Below, piece after piece: positions 22,283 through 36,971 of a stretch of DNA of 64,000 nucleotides. Position 1 is the stretch's first letter. Every line of letters starts with the position of its first letter. The stretch comes from Hirudo medicinalis (taxonomy: Eukaryota; Annelida; Clitellata; Hirudinida; Hirudinidae): NCBI GenBank assembly GCA_011800805.1, contig MPNW01000030.1, forward strand, positions 290,988-354,987, written 5' to 3'. Under the pieces are notes generated by a model that made no database searches, was not told the DNA's origin, and saw only the letters and a list, made by a program, of their open reading frames with translations. The translations under genes were made by a program, and so were the position numbers.

Positions 22283-23042
22283 TTATTGAAGAGATGTAAG
22301 GTACCACTGAAGACGTTTGGGAATGCAAAGCTTGCTGGATGTATAAAACACATTTTGGTGCATGGATTTCCTCACAGCAATTCGTGCCAGTGACTGTAAA
22401 TCCTGAACCTTTAAGATGTTGTCATATAACCAAGCCAAAAATGTTTTGTCTGTGATCTGTAAAGAAAATTAAATAAAATTTCTCAATAGATTGATTAACC
22501 CCAAGCACCTTTTTATGATCTATTCTGTTTCCTGTCAAATAGCAAGATTTGATGAAGTTTCTGTGTTTTTCTGGGCTTTGAGAAACAAGATTTGCATATT
22601 TCTCAACATCTGGGAAGTCTCTGAAGAGTGATGGAGTTGCCAAGATTAGTAAAACTTGTATTTCTTCGGTGTATGTGCAACAACCTTTGCCCCATAGATG
22701 TTGAGGTAAAATTCCGGGGCAGGTGGCTAGTAGGAATGACGACAGTTGTACATTGCCTTTTACAAGTGCCAACTCGAGAGGTGTGAGATCAAACAAGTCT
22801 TTAGCGAGGGGATCGGCTCCCGCCTTCACCAGATGTTCAGCCATCAAGTTTCGGTCGTAAGCCGCGCAAACGTGAAGTGCTGTTCTCTCATTTTGCATTT
22901 GGATTATGGCTTTGCTCAGTCGCCCTCCATCGTTTTCCATGAGCATTAAGAACGCATCCGTAAGTTCATTGGTGATGGCGCACAGCATCTTCCGCTCGGG
23001 GCTTAGTGAGCTGTAGGCCATGCCAAATATATCGTTTGGCAT
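22283..23042 (-). CDS. Ankyrin-repeat and SOCS-box protein
   Basis: Two exons (23042-22509, 22456-22283) give about 235 residues from ATG 23042 (MPNDIFGMAYSSLSP). Ankyrin repeats are visible at NERTALHVCAAYDRNLMAEH / LVKAGADPLAKD and LFDLTPLELALVKGNVQLSS / FLLATCPG. The C-terminal exon, LQSLARIAVRKSMHQNVFY ... LCIPKRLQWYLTSLQ*, fits the SOCS box (BC box L--L-R---R, then the Cul5-box-like IPK-L--YL). ASB-type proteins are substrate receptors of Elongin B/C-Cullin5 ubiquitin ligases; the ankyrin part would pick the substrate. With only about two clear ankyrin repeats it is shorter than most ASBs and cannot be assigned to one subfamily. An upstream in-frame TTG extends the open frame to 23123, but a splice-like CTAATTCAG precedes the ATG, so a 5' exon is possible. 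Confidence 0.78.
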
Positions 23043-24470
23043 GATTATATCGTTTTCAACTTCTGAATTAGCAAAAAAAGTGAAAGTGGACGTACGTCTT
23101 GACAGAACCGTCCACGTAAACAACCCTTTGGATTTTGCGAGATTCTTTGGAGTGCCCGATTTTGTTTGAAATTTGTATTTATTCAGATAAATTTTTTAGT
23201 TTGTATTCTGTTATGGATTAGATGTAATTATTAGGAATATTTGAATAAACGATATTCAGCTTTTTGACGGGAGAGCATAACATCCCGATATCTATCGAGT
23301 CTTCTGATGCAGTAATGAACCATCATTACTATGCGCTTCTCGAGGTTTTATCAAATTAATTATTTGCATTATTTATAATAGCATAAGCGATAAGAACATA
23401 TTTTAAATGTTCGGACGTCATCTGATGATCTTTTATTTTATCATTCGAGAACTATGGTTAACGAACAGAGAACGATAACGATACAGAGTTTTATTAGAGT
23501 GGCGTATGTTCAAGACCACTAATGTAGAGGGAAGCTTTCTCTGAAGAAGGTTTTTGAGGAAGGAGTGAAATCCAGCTGGATCAGTGTTGGTAATCAAAGG
23601 GGGGGGGGGAGTCTATTCCTGATCAACGGGCCAACAATATAGACCTGCCACAGATCTGGATGGCAGATCCAGTGTTGCACGTCGGGCAGATGATTTGACT
23701 ATGAAGCCCCTGGTTGCTGATTTGAATCCGCGCCTAGCAGGAATATGTGCTGTGCGAGTGAAAGACAGGTATGACCCAGGAGATACTGAGATACTTGAAA
23801 ACGTAAAACTTTTTTTTAGTCAATTCTTTGGTAAATGCGTAGCCAGTGGAGACCATGAAGAAGAGGAGTGACCTGGTCATGTTTTCTTTTGTTGTTTATG
23901 ATTTTAGCAGCTGGCGTTGAAGTTCCTCAAAGCTATAGTATAGGCACGTAAACCGATCATAGTTGAATTGCCGTAATCAATCAATGGTTGCAAAAAAGGG
24001 GTTATTAAATAAATATACAGATCCTGCTAATTGTAAAAATCTGACATTTTTTTCACTCGTCTGAAAAACTGTAGTTCTATCACATATATTTGATCAATAT
24101 TTCAATAATTTTGCATAGTAAAATTTTAATATGAATGAATTTTTTTTTGAAAAATTCCTTTGATGTTCAGAAGTGTTTCGAAGATAGGGCTTAGTATGCC
24201 ACGCAAAGTAGGTTTAAAACTAATTTAACTTTTGAAGACAATAACCTATTAAATATCTACCAAACAGTTTAAATGATTACAATAACCCTCCTTACTTTCT
24301 ACGAAACACCCACGAATATAGTGTTGAAATCGCTGAGACTTATTAGCAAACAAGACTTATTGACACAAAAATGTCAGCTCGACAACGCAATAACAAAACA
24401 GGAACAAGTACCAAAGAAATCGCATAACGTTCTAAGAATTAACAAATTCCAACATAGAGTACTTCATTTT
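23043..24470. other. Intergenic region with no recognised gene
   Basis: About 1.4 kb upstream of the SOCS-box gene. A moderately GC-rich block at 23500-23830, including a run of ten G near 23601, looks like old repeat DNA, but I could not assign it. No credible coding frame. Confidence 0.35.
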
Positions 24471-24610
24471 TTTAAATCTACCTTCAAGCTCTTCTCCATT
24501 CAATGTTATGGTCCAAGATTATATTCTTCAATTCCATCACCAATGAAAAATCAACTTCAATCTTGCCCCTTCAATATTCTGTATCTGTTATTTAAAAAAA
24601 TCTTATAAAT
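24440..24610 (+). mobile_element. Reverse transcriptase C-terminal remnant
   Basis: The plus-strand frame ending at 24608 contains FSIQCYGPRLYSSIPSPMKN, the wording of the last conserved segment of Jockey/CR1-type ORF2 proteins (compare FSIKCSGPRIHSTIPKE in the remnant at 47.6 kb). No reverse transcriptase core precedes it. Confidence 0.45.
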
Positions 24611-24819
24611 TGTACATATTGAGCGGTATTCTTTGATTGGCTCATTCGTTTTTTTTTGTTATCTTACATTTGACGGTGTCTACTAGTAATTTGTTAATGA
24701 GGGTCAGTCTGATAGCGGGAGCATGCGCTTTCTTAAGCCTGACCATTGGGTTACTTTAGTTAAGTTTATTTTGTGACTTTAATATTTTATTGAATAAAAT
24801 TTCTCAAAAAAGAGTACAA

Positions 24820-25050
24820 ATGTTTGGAAGCGACCTGCTCGTTCACCAGACTTAAGTCCGGTCCAAAATGTATGGGAATTGCTTGTTAATAAATTATATT
24901 GCAATGTCATGCAACATTCTGACATCCAAAAACTTGAAAAAGCTCTGAAAGTTGGTTAAGCAGAGTCTGAAATCCTTCATCAACAAACCCTTCAAATCAA
25001 TACAAAATCGACTTCAGAAGGTAATTAAAAAGAAATGTGACAAGACTCAT
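24820..25050 (+). mobile_element. Tc1/mariner transposase fragment
   Basis: WKRPARSPDLSPVQNVWELL on the plus strand is the signature around the last catalytic Asp of Tc1-type DDE transposases (SPDLNPIE-W). The frame stops soon after (KALKVG*), with the rest out of frame (SLKSFINKPFKSIQNRLQKV). A dead fragment; no terminal repeats were recognised. Confidence 0.75.
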
Positions 25051-25084
25051 TATTAACTTTATTTATTTTATGGTTTAAAGGTTT

Positions 25085-25375
25085 GATTGATCCGTCTACG
25101 CCCCGGAAAATGCTCCACCACTCACAGGCTCCATTTCCTCATCAATCGTATCGTGAAACCCTGGAACTCTCTGCCCCCAAATATTATCAGCTCCACAACC
25201 CTAGTAGATTTAAAGCCTGCATTTCCAACACTGATATAACAAAATATCTAACAATTTAATGACTTCAAATTTCTATGCACTTTATATCTTTACATTAACT
25301 TATTCCAATTTGTGTTAGTGGTCACTTGTGATCCTCTTTTTGGTTGAAATAAATAATTAAATAAATAAATCTTGG
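25085..25375 (+). mobile_element. Non-LTR reverse transcriptase 3' end
   Basis: RIVKPWNSLPPNIISSTTLV followed by DFKACISNTDITKYLTI* is the C-terminal end of a CR1/Jockey-like ORF2. Untranslated sequence follows and ends in an AAAT-repeat tail (about 25345-25372). 5'-truncated, inactive. Confidence 0.65.
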
Positions 25376-25813
25376 TAAATAAAGGTTTTTGCTGTTATAC
25401 GATGGTCACTGGTTTTCAATGTTTTGCGTATTTTTGTCGCTTTTAGCGTGCCTCTGAGTTTCTTCCCAAATTTGGAGATGACAGGACTCTTGTCGACCTT
25501 TAATTTAAAGTTTTTTCACTATGTGTTCACCACTTGCTTTGAAATCCATCAGTATTTCTTTTGACGATCCTGTGAATTCTACATTTGACATAAGTATTTC
25601 AGCCAGAACTGTCTCGTCCAAAGATTTGTAAGTACTTAATGCATGATGGAACAATGATTTTTAATTATTAAATAATTAATCTTAAATTTTCGCCAGGCAT
25701 TTCAAATATACTTTTCAAGAAACCGGGTTAAACTTGTTGAATTTAACTTTAAGCGAAAATAACGAAATAAACTTTAAAGAAGCTATGAGTTCCTCAAGAT
25801 TGTTTAAAACCAT

Positions 25814-28801
<2,988 letters not shown>

Positions 28802-28982
28802 GTTCCTGTCGTTTATTTTCTTTTATTGATAAGAATTAGTTTAATAATGCTTCGATCTGGTCTGCTTTATGTTTCCCGTAAATATCACACCTGGGGACAA
28901 AACAGGTACATATGATTTGGTTGTTTACACTTCGCTACTGTTTAGCAAATTGTTGATATTTTATCGTTTAAAAAAGATGCGA

Positions 28983-29075
28983 AATTATTTAAAGATACAG
29001 CTACGTTATTCATGTATTATTTAATGATACAGCTACGTTATTTAAATATTATTTAGTGATACAGCTACGTTATTT
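28983..29075. repeat. Three-copy 32-bp tandem repeat
   Basis: GATACAGCTACGTTATT begins at 28994, 29026 and 29058, an exact 32-base period, with AT-rich linkers (ATTATTTAATGAT-like). It lies about 190 bases upstream of the Ig-domain gene start. No function is evident. Confidence 0.9.
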
Positions 29076-29269
29076 ATAATTTACGGACATAAAATTTATT
29101 ACCATGCCACTCTTGGATTTTAATGAAACGATGAAAATGTATAAGGGATAAAAATGTCTATGCTGATCATATTTTTTATATATATTTTTGCAATACCGAC
29201 GAAAGGATTGGAAAAGAAAAAATGTTCTCAATATCAGTATAATTTGAGCTCATTTTTCGCAATACATTT

Positions 29270-29665
29270 GTTGATGAACAGGGCCACCGACAGAAATGTC
29301 CCTAGGCAAAGCGGCCACAGGCCCCTATATTACGCCAGTTAATGGAAAAGCAGAAAAAAGGTCATAATTGCAATTATAATACTTTAAAACCCAGGAGGTC
29401 CCAAAAAATTGCCGGGCCACTTGACCCCCCGTCGACGGTCTTGTTGATGATTCATCTTGTCCAGGATTGACAAAATTGATGTATGATGCAGTCCGAATGA
29501 CAGAACAAGGGACATTGACGTTATTGTTCTTAAGGATGTTGGGAAATTAGCTATCAGTAATGGGATGGTAAACTACTGGAATAGTCTTCCTCAAAACCTC
29601 TGGACACCAGCAGAGGGGAGGAATTTTACAATCATGGCATTTTTTTTCTTTGTTTTTGCTTTTTC
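29270..29665 (+). mobile_element. Repeat block with reverse transcriptase remnant
   Basis: 29270-29450 holds repeat-like GC-rich pieces (GGGCCACCGACAGAAATGTC; TGCCGGGCCACTTGACCCC). From about 29460 the plus strand reads DVGKLAISNGMVNYWNSLPQ then NLW, the VVNYWNSLP motif found at the end of CR1/Jockey ORF2 proteins. Fragmentary. Confidence 0.5.
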
Positions 29666-30058
29666 ATTAACAGATTGGTATAACATAGGAGCCCGTGGCT
29701 GCTAGGGCCGTGGCCAAAAAACATGTCGTCTTACAAATCATAATAATAGGGCAAGTGGGGTAAAATGAGGTACCGGGTCAAAATGGATCAAGGAAAATTC
29801 ATTGGGGGAAAATTAATCGATTGGAAATTTACCGCTAATTTTAATCGCTAAAAAACACTATTCAGAGCATCAAATCATCAATCCCAGCTTTATATGAAAA
29901 TAAAAATTATTTTCATCTGAAGCGGAGATAGTTTGTAGGGAGTAAATATATTTTTGGATCGATCTTATTTTTGATTGTAAGATATTTAGGACAATAAGTA
30001 TTATAAACTTTAAAAAAAAGTCCCGTTGGTTAAAATTGACTACAAGATATATTTGATT

Positions 30059-31270
30059 GTTTAGGTCAGTGGTTCCCAAGCTTTTCAAGCAGAGGGCCAT
30101 GTCTACTATTTTTCGTTGGTTAAACGGGCTACAACGTTGTAAAATTATAAAAGTCGTGCAATATCATTCTTAACTTTCAGCAACCAAATTTAAAATCTTT
30201 AAAAGCAGTCAGCGTCAGTACTACTATTTTGAGTGCAGGTTGAGCGAATGGAAAAGGGGCGGTAATACCAACAGTCGAATTCGCCAGGGAGCGCCCTCGG
30301 GTAGGGCCGCTATATAAGTGATAGATCGATTAAAAGTACTTAGAAACTCCTACCACGGAGCGTACCGACAGGGAATCATCAGAGGAGTCAGTAACCGAAC
30401 GTTTCGGCCCAAACTCCTTATGTTCTCGGGGGGTGGGCCTAGCTCGTGGAAGGTCTTCCGTGAGGCCGGAAACTCGAACGCACTCGGAACTGTGGTGTGA
30501 ATCCGGTCCGGTGCCGTTCGGTGTTTTACCTGAGTGCACAGCTGCACCAGCACGCTGTTTCTCCACCTCCCCTTCGCATTTAGCTTTGCCTGGTGAATCT
30601 TGTCCCCTCTCAGATTGAAGCCTTCTGCAACACTCCCACCTGCTCACTGACATGCCATTCTCCAAAGCGTATCCAAAAGTCATGAATCCGATGGAAATCC
30701 GGCCGTTAATCGTAGGGTCTTTGATGGGTCCGTCATCCTCCTGAACTTTATCGCGATGGGTTGCTAGCCCAATCGCGAAACTCGTCTCTCCGAGCCGTCA
30801 CCTGTCTGTCCAGGTCGTCATCCGTCTGTCCAGGTTGTCACCCGGTCTATTCCCTGTTAAAAGTACCTTCACATCCTGCCTGGATACATAAGGCACTCAA
30901 AAAATCGGATAAATACAAATACAAATTTAAATAGACTGCAGTCGTTTTTTTTATTTAAATCAAATGTTCGTTTAACGATAAATTTAATTTGCAGACTGCT
31001 AAACAGTTGTAACAGACGGCAACATTGGCGTCTTGCGCACCCTGATTGGTCGACAAGACTTGGAAAAGGGAATTTCCCACGCTTCGTTGAACAGGCGCAT
31101 TCGATAATATCCGAGTACAACAACCACGAGCAGAGTGAATTATAGCACGCCGACGGAGCGCTCCGAGTGCATTTTTGAAATTAGTAAAATGTGTTATATT
31201 AAATATCGAGGCCTCACGGGCCACTTTCTGACATCTAGCGGGCCATGGTTTTGGAACATCTGGTTTAGAT
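30059..31270. mobile_element. Non-autonomous hAT-like element with target-site duplications
   Basis: The element spans 30067-31262 (1196 bases). Its left end CAGTGGTTCCCAAGC and right end (reverse complement CAGATGTTCCAAAACC) are imperfect terminal inverted repeats of the hAT type, and the subterminal GAGGGCCATGTC / CATGGCCCGCTAGATGTC also pair. The 8-base flanks GTTTAGGT (30059-30066) and GTTTAGAT (31263-31270) differ at one base, as a hAT target-site duplication should. No transposase is encoded. The interior (about 30270-30450) carries an inverted copy of the 3' region of the retrotransposon at 19.2 kb and the sequence shared with 12.5 kb, so the element is a carrier of other repeats or has been invaded by one. 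Confidence 0.75.
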
Positions 31271-31699
31271 CTACTTTAGACCTATTTTTTGCTTGAACTC
31301 GTTTTCAGTACCACTATCAAATGGGCAAAAGGAGGTGCCGTTGATGTTCTAAAAAATCAAGTCTGAAATGAGGTGCTAGCCCTTCAGACACTATTAAGAC
31401 TTTATTGTAATTGTAATAAACGATAACAATAATTTGTATTTAATTTAAATATTCTATGACTATTATCACATGTGACTAAAAAAAAATAAATTTTATTTAA
31501 ATACACATTTGTTATAAATACTCATTATTTGGAATTAAAATTAATTTAATTGAAGAAGTTAAGTGTGAGATTATTTTAAAAGTGAAAGCTAGTTTTGTTG
31601 AATTATCCATTTGTTTTGAACGATTCGCCTCGTTGTTCGTGCCAGCGATTTAGATATCTCTGTGAGTAGCTGCTTTTATTTGTAGATTAAAAGAATACG
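31271..31699. promoter_or_regulatory. Upstream region of the METTL25-like gene
   Basis: AT-rich spacer between the hAT-like element and the METTL25-like start codon, with no recognised motif. The element may therefore lie within 430 bases of this gene's promoter. Confidence 0.3.
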
Positions 31700-33758
31700 A
31701 TGGAGGAAGAAATTGTTGATTTTTTGACCTGCTACAAATGGATTCACAATACCAAAGTAACAGATTTCTTTTCTGAAAAGATATGGGAAAGCTTCCCCTT
31801 GGATGTAAGTACTTTAACATGGTGACCCCAAATAGTAACGGTAACCTCGCAGGCATATATGCGAATTTAGATGTTTTTGTATTGCACCAGTGGCTCGAAA
31901 CATTAAAAACGTTGACAGTGGAGGATATGAATTTGATACCATTTGGCTTGGTCAAGGTAAGCTGGCGAATGTTGGAAGTGCTTATATTCGGACTTTAACT
32001 CAATGTGACATATATGAATAACAGCTTGTTTGTTATATAATTTCAGGATGAATGGCCATCATCTTTTACAAACTTCCTCAGAACATCAATTTCATTTGGC
32101 AAAAAAAGGTACAACATTCAGGAATACCACACCACCAAAAATCTTCTAAAATTATCTGATAAGGGCATGAGTCCCAAGAAACTGCATGAAGTTGAGAGAA
32201 TGGTTACTTTCTTAAAAGAATTTCTTCAGAAAAATAATTGCCATTATGTTGTTGATGTTGGCTCAGGACTGGTAAGTTATAAATTTTGCTTTGTAAACCC
32301 TATAGAAAATTTGTGGGACAAGGTTATTATGAAACTAGGCTTATTTGGATCTGGCCTTAGCAGAACTTGGTTTCAAAGTAATCGGTCTTGAAATTGATCC
32401 CATAAAGTCTTCTAAAGCCAACAAAAGAGCTGATGAGAGTAATGAATTTGAGAATGAATCAAATGCTATCAAACGAGTTATTTGGGAAAACAATTTTCAG
32501 AAGGATTAAACAATAATTTTGAATCATTTTCACTGGAGATTAAGAATGATGAATCCTCAATTGCAAACTTTGAAGCTTTTATCAAAACAAAGTTTCCCAG
32601 GGGTGAGTAAATTTTAACTTAATGTAAATATGAGTGGCAAGATGTCTTGCCAGTAAAGTATTAGTTTTGATTATATAAACTCTTCATAACAACAGGAAAA
32701 GAAATATGTCTGGTTGGTTTGCACTGTTGTGGAGATCTTTCGCCTTCGTTAATTGAGATATTCCTCAAAGTGCCACCTATTAAACATCTCATCTTCTTCG
32801 GTTGTTGCTACCATTCAATGTTAACTGAAGGTTAAAGTTATTATAATTAGTTAAATATATTTAATATTTAATGAATTAAAAGGTTAAACTAATTTCAGGC
32901 AGTTACTTTAAAAATTTTCCTCTCAGCAAGAAATATCATTTATTAAATGGGAACTTTAATTGCTGTTCAATGAGATTGGGTGCACAACAAACTAGGTTTG
33001 GATCCTCTGAGTTGATCTTGAAAATTGCATTGATTTCAGGTGTTTGGAATTATTAGGTCTTCATGGAAGAATCAAACTTCTGATGATCACAGGAAACACA
33101 TGCTCAACGTTTCTTTTAGGGCAATATTGGAGCTGGCAGCAAAAACCAGTGAGTTTGTTTAAATAAATTTTGAGAATTTCAGTGAGATATGCTGCTATGT
33201 AAAATGTTGAGGTTAAAACTGTTAATTAAATTAATCTGAATTTATTGTGAAATTATTGCTGTCTATCTTGAAAAAATTGATGCTTATTTTCAGAAAATTG
33301 CCAGTTTAAGAAATTGAGACGTAAACTTGCTCAAGTCACATGCGAAACTACTTTTGAATTATATATGAGTGATGCTATGTCCAGATCAACCATATCTGGT
33401 AATCATTGGATTTGAGAAAGTTACTGGTTAATGTACTTCATTTAAATAGCAATGTTAAATATTTTCAGAATGGAATCATTTGGAAGATATCACGAAGTTG
33501 CACAAAGAATATGAAAGTTTTAACAGATACATCGAACCATTCACAGTTAGCGCAAAGGTGATTAAATGTGGAGCTAAAGTCTAATGAAATTGATTTGTGT
33601 TTTAGATGCTACAAGTGCTGTTCCAACCTATTATTGAGTACCTAATTTTAAATGATCGATGTGAGTATATCAGGGAACATGTTAATGATTGCAATCTATT
33701 TCAACTATTTCAAGATGAAACTTCTCCAAGGAATTGTGCTATAGTTGCAAATAAATGA
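31700..33758 (+). CDS. METTL25/RRNAD1-like methyltransferase
   Basis: Exons at 31700-31804, 31891-31956, 32047-32271, 32339-32438, 32501-32602, 32696 onward and further pieces to the TGA at 33756-33758. In order: MEEEIVDFLTCYKWIHNTK, LVKDEWPSSFTNFLRTSISF, MSPKKLHEVERMVTFLKEFL, VVDVGSGL/AYLDLALAELGF (S-adenosylmethionine-binding motif I), KVIGLEIDP (motif II acid), CLVGLHCCGDLSP, HLIFFGCCYHSM and finally FQDETSPRNCAIVANK*. These motifs, including MSPKK-HEV and G-H-CGDLSP, define the METTL25 family. Human METTL25B/RRNAD1 is linked to ribosomal RNA modification, but the substrate here is unknown. A 62-base intron (32439-32500) must be spliced to avoid an early stop. The binding-loop residues look intact, so the gene is probably active. 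Confidence 0.87.
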
Positions 33759-35004
33759 AAATTAATTGTTGAAATTAATAAAAGTTTTTTCAAATATTGT
33801 GATTTCTCATGTCACAACTCAAAAGATAGAGTTTATATTTCATTTGGCTCATTTATTGCACTAAAAGTATATTATTGAAATTAGTACTTTTCCTAGACTT
33901 GCTCTCTTATTATTAGAGATATTCCGAGATAAACAATAGTGTGATGAACAACTGATTTTTCCTGCTTTGCTTTGGCGGCTAATTAAATATTCTTAGATTT
34001 TAGCGGAAGTTGGTGGTTATATGTCGTCTTCCATCCATGACTGACTAACTTTGCTGATGTTGTGACTAATGCGAATTGTTGTGACTTTATTTTGATGAGC
34101 TTTGCCCCTTTAACTTGACGCCACGTTAGCTTGCGGGGGTCCGAATAGCGGCAGTCTCAGTCTCAGTCGTGTTCGCATTTCAGCTTGCGCTGCTATGTAA
34201 ATATTTGACAAAGAGCTCCTGTCGCTATGGATATGGCACTTTAAAATGAGCTACATTCTAATGTGGCCTTTATTGCCTCATCAGGACTTCAGTTCCTATC
34301 CTTGTAAGTTTCCATCACACCACTCAATGTAGTCGATGTAATCTTTTTAACAATATCTATTCGTAGTTTATATTTGTGAATCACTTTTGTACCTCCGTCG
34401 AACTTCCTCGTGTTTATAAATATTTTATGAGCACAAATCCAACACAGAAGCACACATCCCACTCATTTCTAACTGAAACTTTTCTAACTCTTCTGACTGA
34501 AAGCTTATGAACATAATTGACGCGACGCTTTTATGAGCGATCATCAGAATTTCACTAAATAAGTAATCTTGATTTGATTTAATTTGATAGTTGGTGCCCC
34601 ATTCCTAGTGAAATAATGGGCTTATGAACCCCAAGCAAATTCGCGGCAGAATGGTGCGGCTTGTGTATGGTGAACAGAGACGACAGTTTGATAATGTGAA
34701 AACTCTTGAGAAAATTCTAAAACATTAGAATATTCGAAATAAATTCTATAGGTTCTAAAACATTATTGTCATTATCATGTTCTCGAATGAGAAGTTTACA
34801 AAATAAGTGTCTAAAACTTTAATATTTTTAATGATTTTTAAAATTTAAAAACACTTAAATAATGTAAAAAATTAAATATGAAAAATTCATTTGAATTAAA
34901 TAATTATTGAATTACCATGGTCATCGCTAAAGAGCTCTTCCGCTTTCTTTTCTAAACTGTCTCTGTTGGTTGCTTGTTGTGTAATCACGGGTCGAACTTA
35001 AATC
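33759..35004. other. Spacer between METTL25-like gene and RPS27
   Basis: About 1.2 kb with no convincing exon. A locally GC-richer segment at 34100-34210 (TAGCTTGCGGGGGTCCGAAT; repeated CAGTCTCAGTCTCAGTCG) looks like repeat DNA. The last few hundred bases should include the RPS27 promoter. Confidence 0.35.
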
Positions 35005-35588
<584 letters not shown>

Positions 35589-35810
35589 ATTTTGGGACTG
35601 GACTCAACTTTCTTATATTGAGATATGTTTGAACATCATAAAGAAAGTTTGTAAAAAAAAGTGCTGTGATATTTGCGATGCATCTCGTTGTAAAAAGTGG
35701 CTTTTGTTGTGGCGGCTGTGCGTGGGTGGGACGGTGTTTGTTGTGAAGCGGCGGGTTGTGGAATCTGCCGGTTGAAGCTTCAAGTAGGAAAATTAGCGAG
35801 CGTTCTGATA

Positions 35811-36971
35811 ATGCTTCATGGATTCTACGTGACTCTGAAATTAATTTCTGTGGCAATGAGTGTTTCTCCTAGCGTTTTCGAAAGAATAGAAATTAACAAG
35901 GGTGTACCGTGCGTTTATGAGGGTCACTTGATGAGTCCTAAGAATTGGTATGGTTTCATTGCGAATGTTTCTGTAGTGAATACGGCTAGGATGACGTTCG
36001 AGTTTGTGTTCCCGTCTACAGTTTGCTGCCAGACTATTCTGTTTTATGGCGAGGATCAGATGAACATTATAAATTCGAGAATGAATTGCTGGCAGAAACA
36101 GAACTTACTTCGACCTGAAGAAGATCAGCTTTTGCATCTTACCCCGAGGTTTGTTTGGTCGGGTTGCCAAATGGTAAATTTTGGTGGTTCTACAAATTAC
36201 ATTTGTGAGGGAGGTAGAAGTCTAGTTGCCGATCAAATGAATGGCCGTCAAGCGTGGTTTGTTGCCGTGAGTAACTGCGAGTCTCTCTATGGTTTAAATC
36301 TTTACTATCGAATTCTTATTTATGGACAAATAGGGGAATGCAAGCCAGACCGATTTCTAGGTCAACATCAGTCATTATTCTCGAGTTCTATTCCTATTGC
36401 AAGGCCGATTTCTGAGCAAAGTTATTCTGAAGAAAGTTGTACAGTTAGGGGAGAATTAAATACTACTGAAAGTTGGTATGGGTTTATTACGAATGTTTCA
36501 CTCAGAGCAGGAGGTGGATTTGAATTTGAGTTTAGTTATCCACATAAGGTGCAGAAGCAAAATGTCATCTTGTACAATGACAAAGATGTGGGGGAGATAG
36601 ATGAAGGACATGATTGCTGGCAGAAGGAAGGAATCATTCGTTCAAGATTTGCACATGAACAGATACTTGACCTCAGCTTGCATTCATCATGGAATGGCTG
36701 CCTTTTGAAAAATATTTCCAGTGAGAAGCTTGACTATCTTGTCTGCAAAGGAAGCAGAAGATATAGTGAACCGAAACAGCTGTTCTTCGCTGTTAGTAAT
36801 TGTAAAAGTACTGATGGACTTTTTCTAAATTACGAAATCAGATTTTTCGGTTTTGTTGGTGACACATGCTCTAGTAACTGTAAAGAAGGGGAACCTTTTG
36901 TTGTTATTTTGGCTTTGTCTGTCTTAGTTTGTCAATACACATTCAATGAGATGATTGGATTTAGGCATTAA
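35811..36971 (+). CDS. Tandem TMEM145/GPR180-like ectodomain protein
   Basis: One uninterrupted frame of 386 residues from ATG 35811 (MLHGFYVTLKLISVAMSV, a probable signal peptide); the frame also extends to an ATG at 35697. Two homologous domains follow. Repeat 1 has PCVYEGHLMSPKNWYGFIAN, NCWQKQNLLRPEEDQLLHLT, FVWSGCQM, ICEGGRSLV, AWFVAVSNCES and LNLYYRI. Repeat 2 has SCTVRGELNTTESWYGFITN, DCWQKEGIIRSR, SSWNGCLL, VCKGSRRY, FFAVSNCKSTDGLFLNYEIR and FGFVGDTC. The W-GF, W-GC, C-GGR, W/FF-A-S-C and GL-L-YE marks resemble the extracellular N-domain of TMEM145/GPR180, which normally occurs once, before seven membrane helices. Here a short hydrophobic end (PFVVILALSVLVCQY) replaces them, so the product may be a single-pass, lipid-anchored or secreted receptor-like protein. 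Cys and motif spacing are equal between repeats, so the duplication is clear even if the family link is tentative. Confidence 0.75.
   Translation: MLHGFYVTLKLISVAMSVSPSVFERIEINKGVPCVYEGHLMSPKNWYGFIANVSVVNTARMTFEFVFPSTVCCQTILFYGEDQMNIINSRMNCWQKQNLLRPEEDQLLHLTPRFVWSGCQMVNFGGSTNYICEGGRSLVADQMNGRQAWFVAVSNCESLYGLNLYYRILIYGQIGECKPDRFLGQHQSLFSSSIPIARPISEQSYSEESCTVRGELNTTESWYGFITNVSLRAGGGFEFEFSYPHKVQKQNVILYNDKDVGEIDEGHDCWQKEGIIRSRFAHEQILDLSLHSSWNGCLLKNISSEKLDYLVCKGSRRYSEPKQLFFAVSNCKSTDGLFLNYEIRFFGFVGDTCSSNCKEGEPFVVILALSVLVCQYTFNEMIGFRH

Noticed and set aside
28983..29075. Possible CRISPR-like repeat array
   Set aside because: Only three 32-base AT-rich tandem units without unique spacers, in an animal genome; an ordinary tandem repeat.
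30330..30683. Open frames on both strands in the 30.3-30.7 kb block
   Set aside because: They lie in a repeat shared with a retrotransposon 3' region, have no protein motif, and appear only because this block is GC-rich.
32439..32500. Premature stop in the METTL25-like gene suggesting a pseudogene
   Set aside because: A 62-base GT-AG intron fits exactly and restores the frame on both sides.
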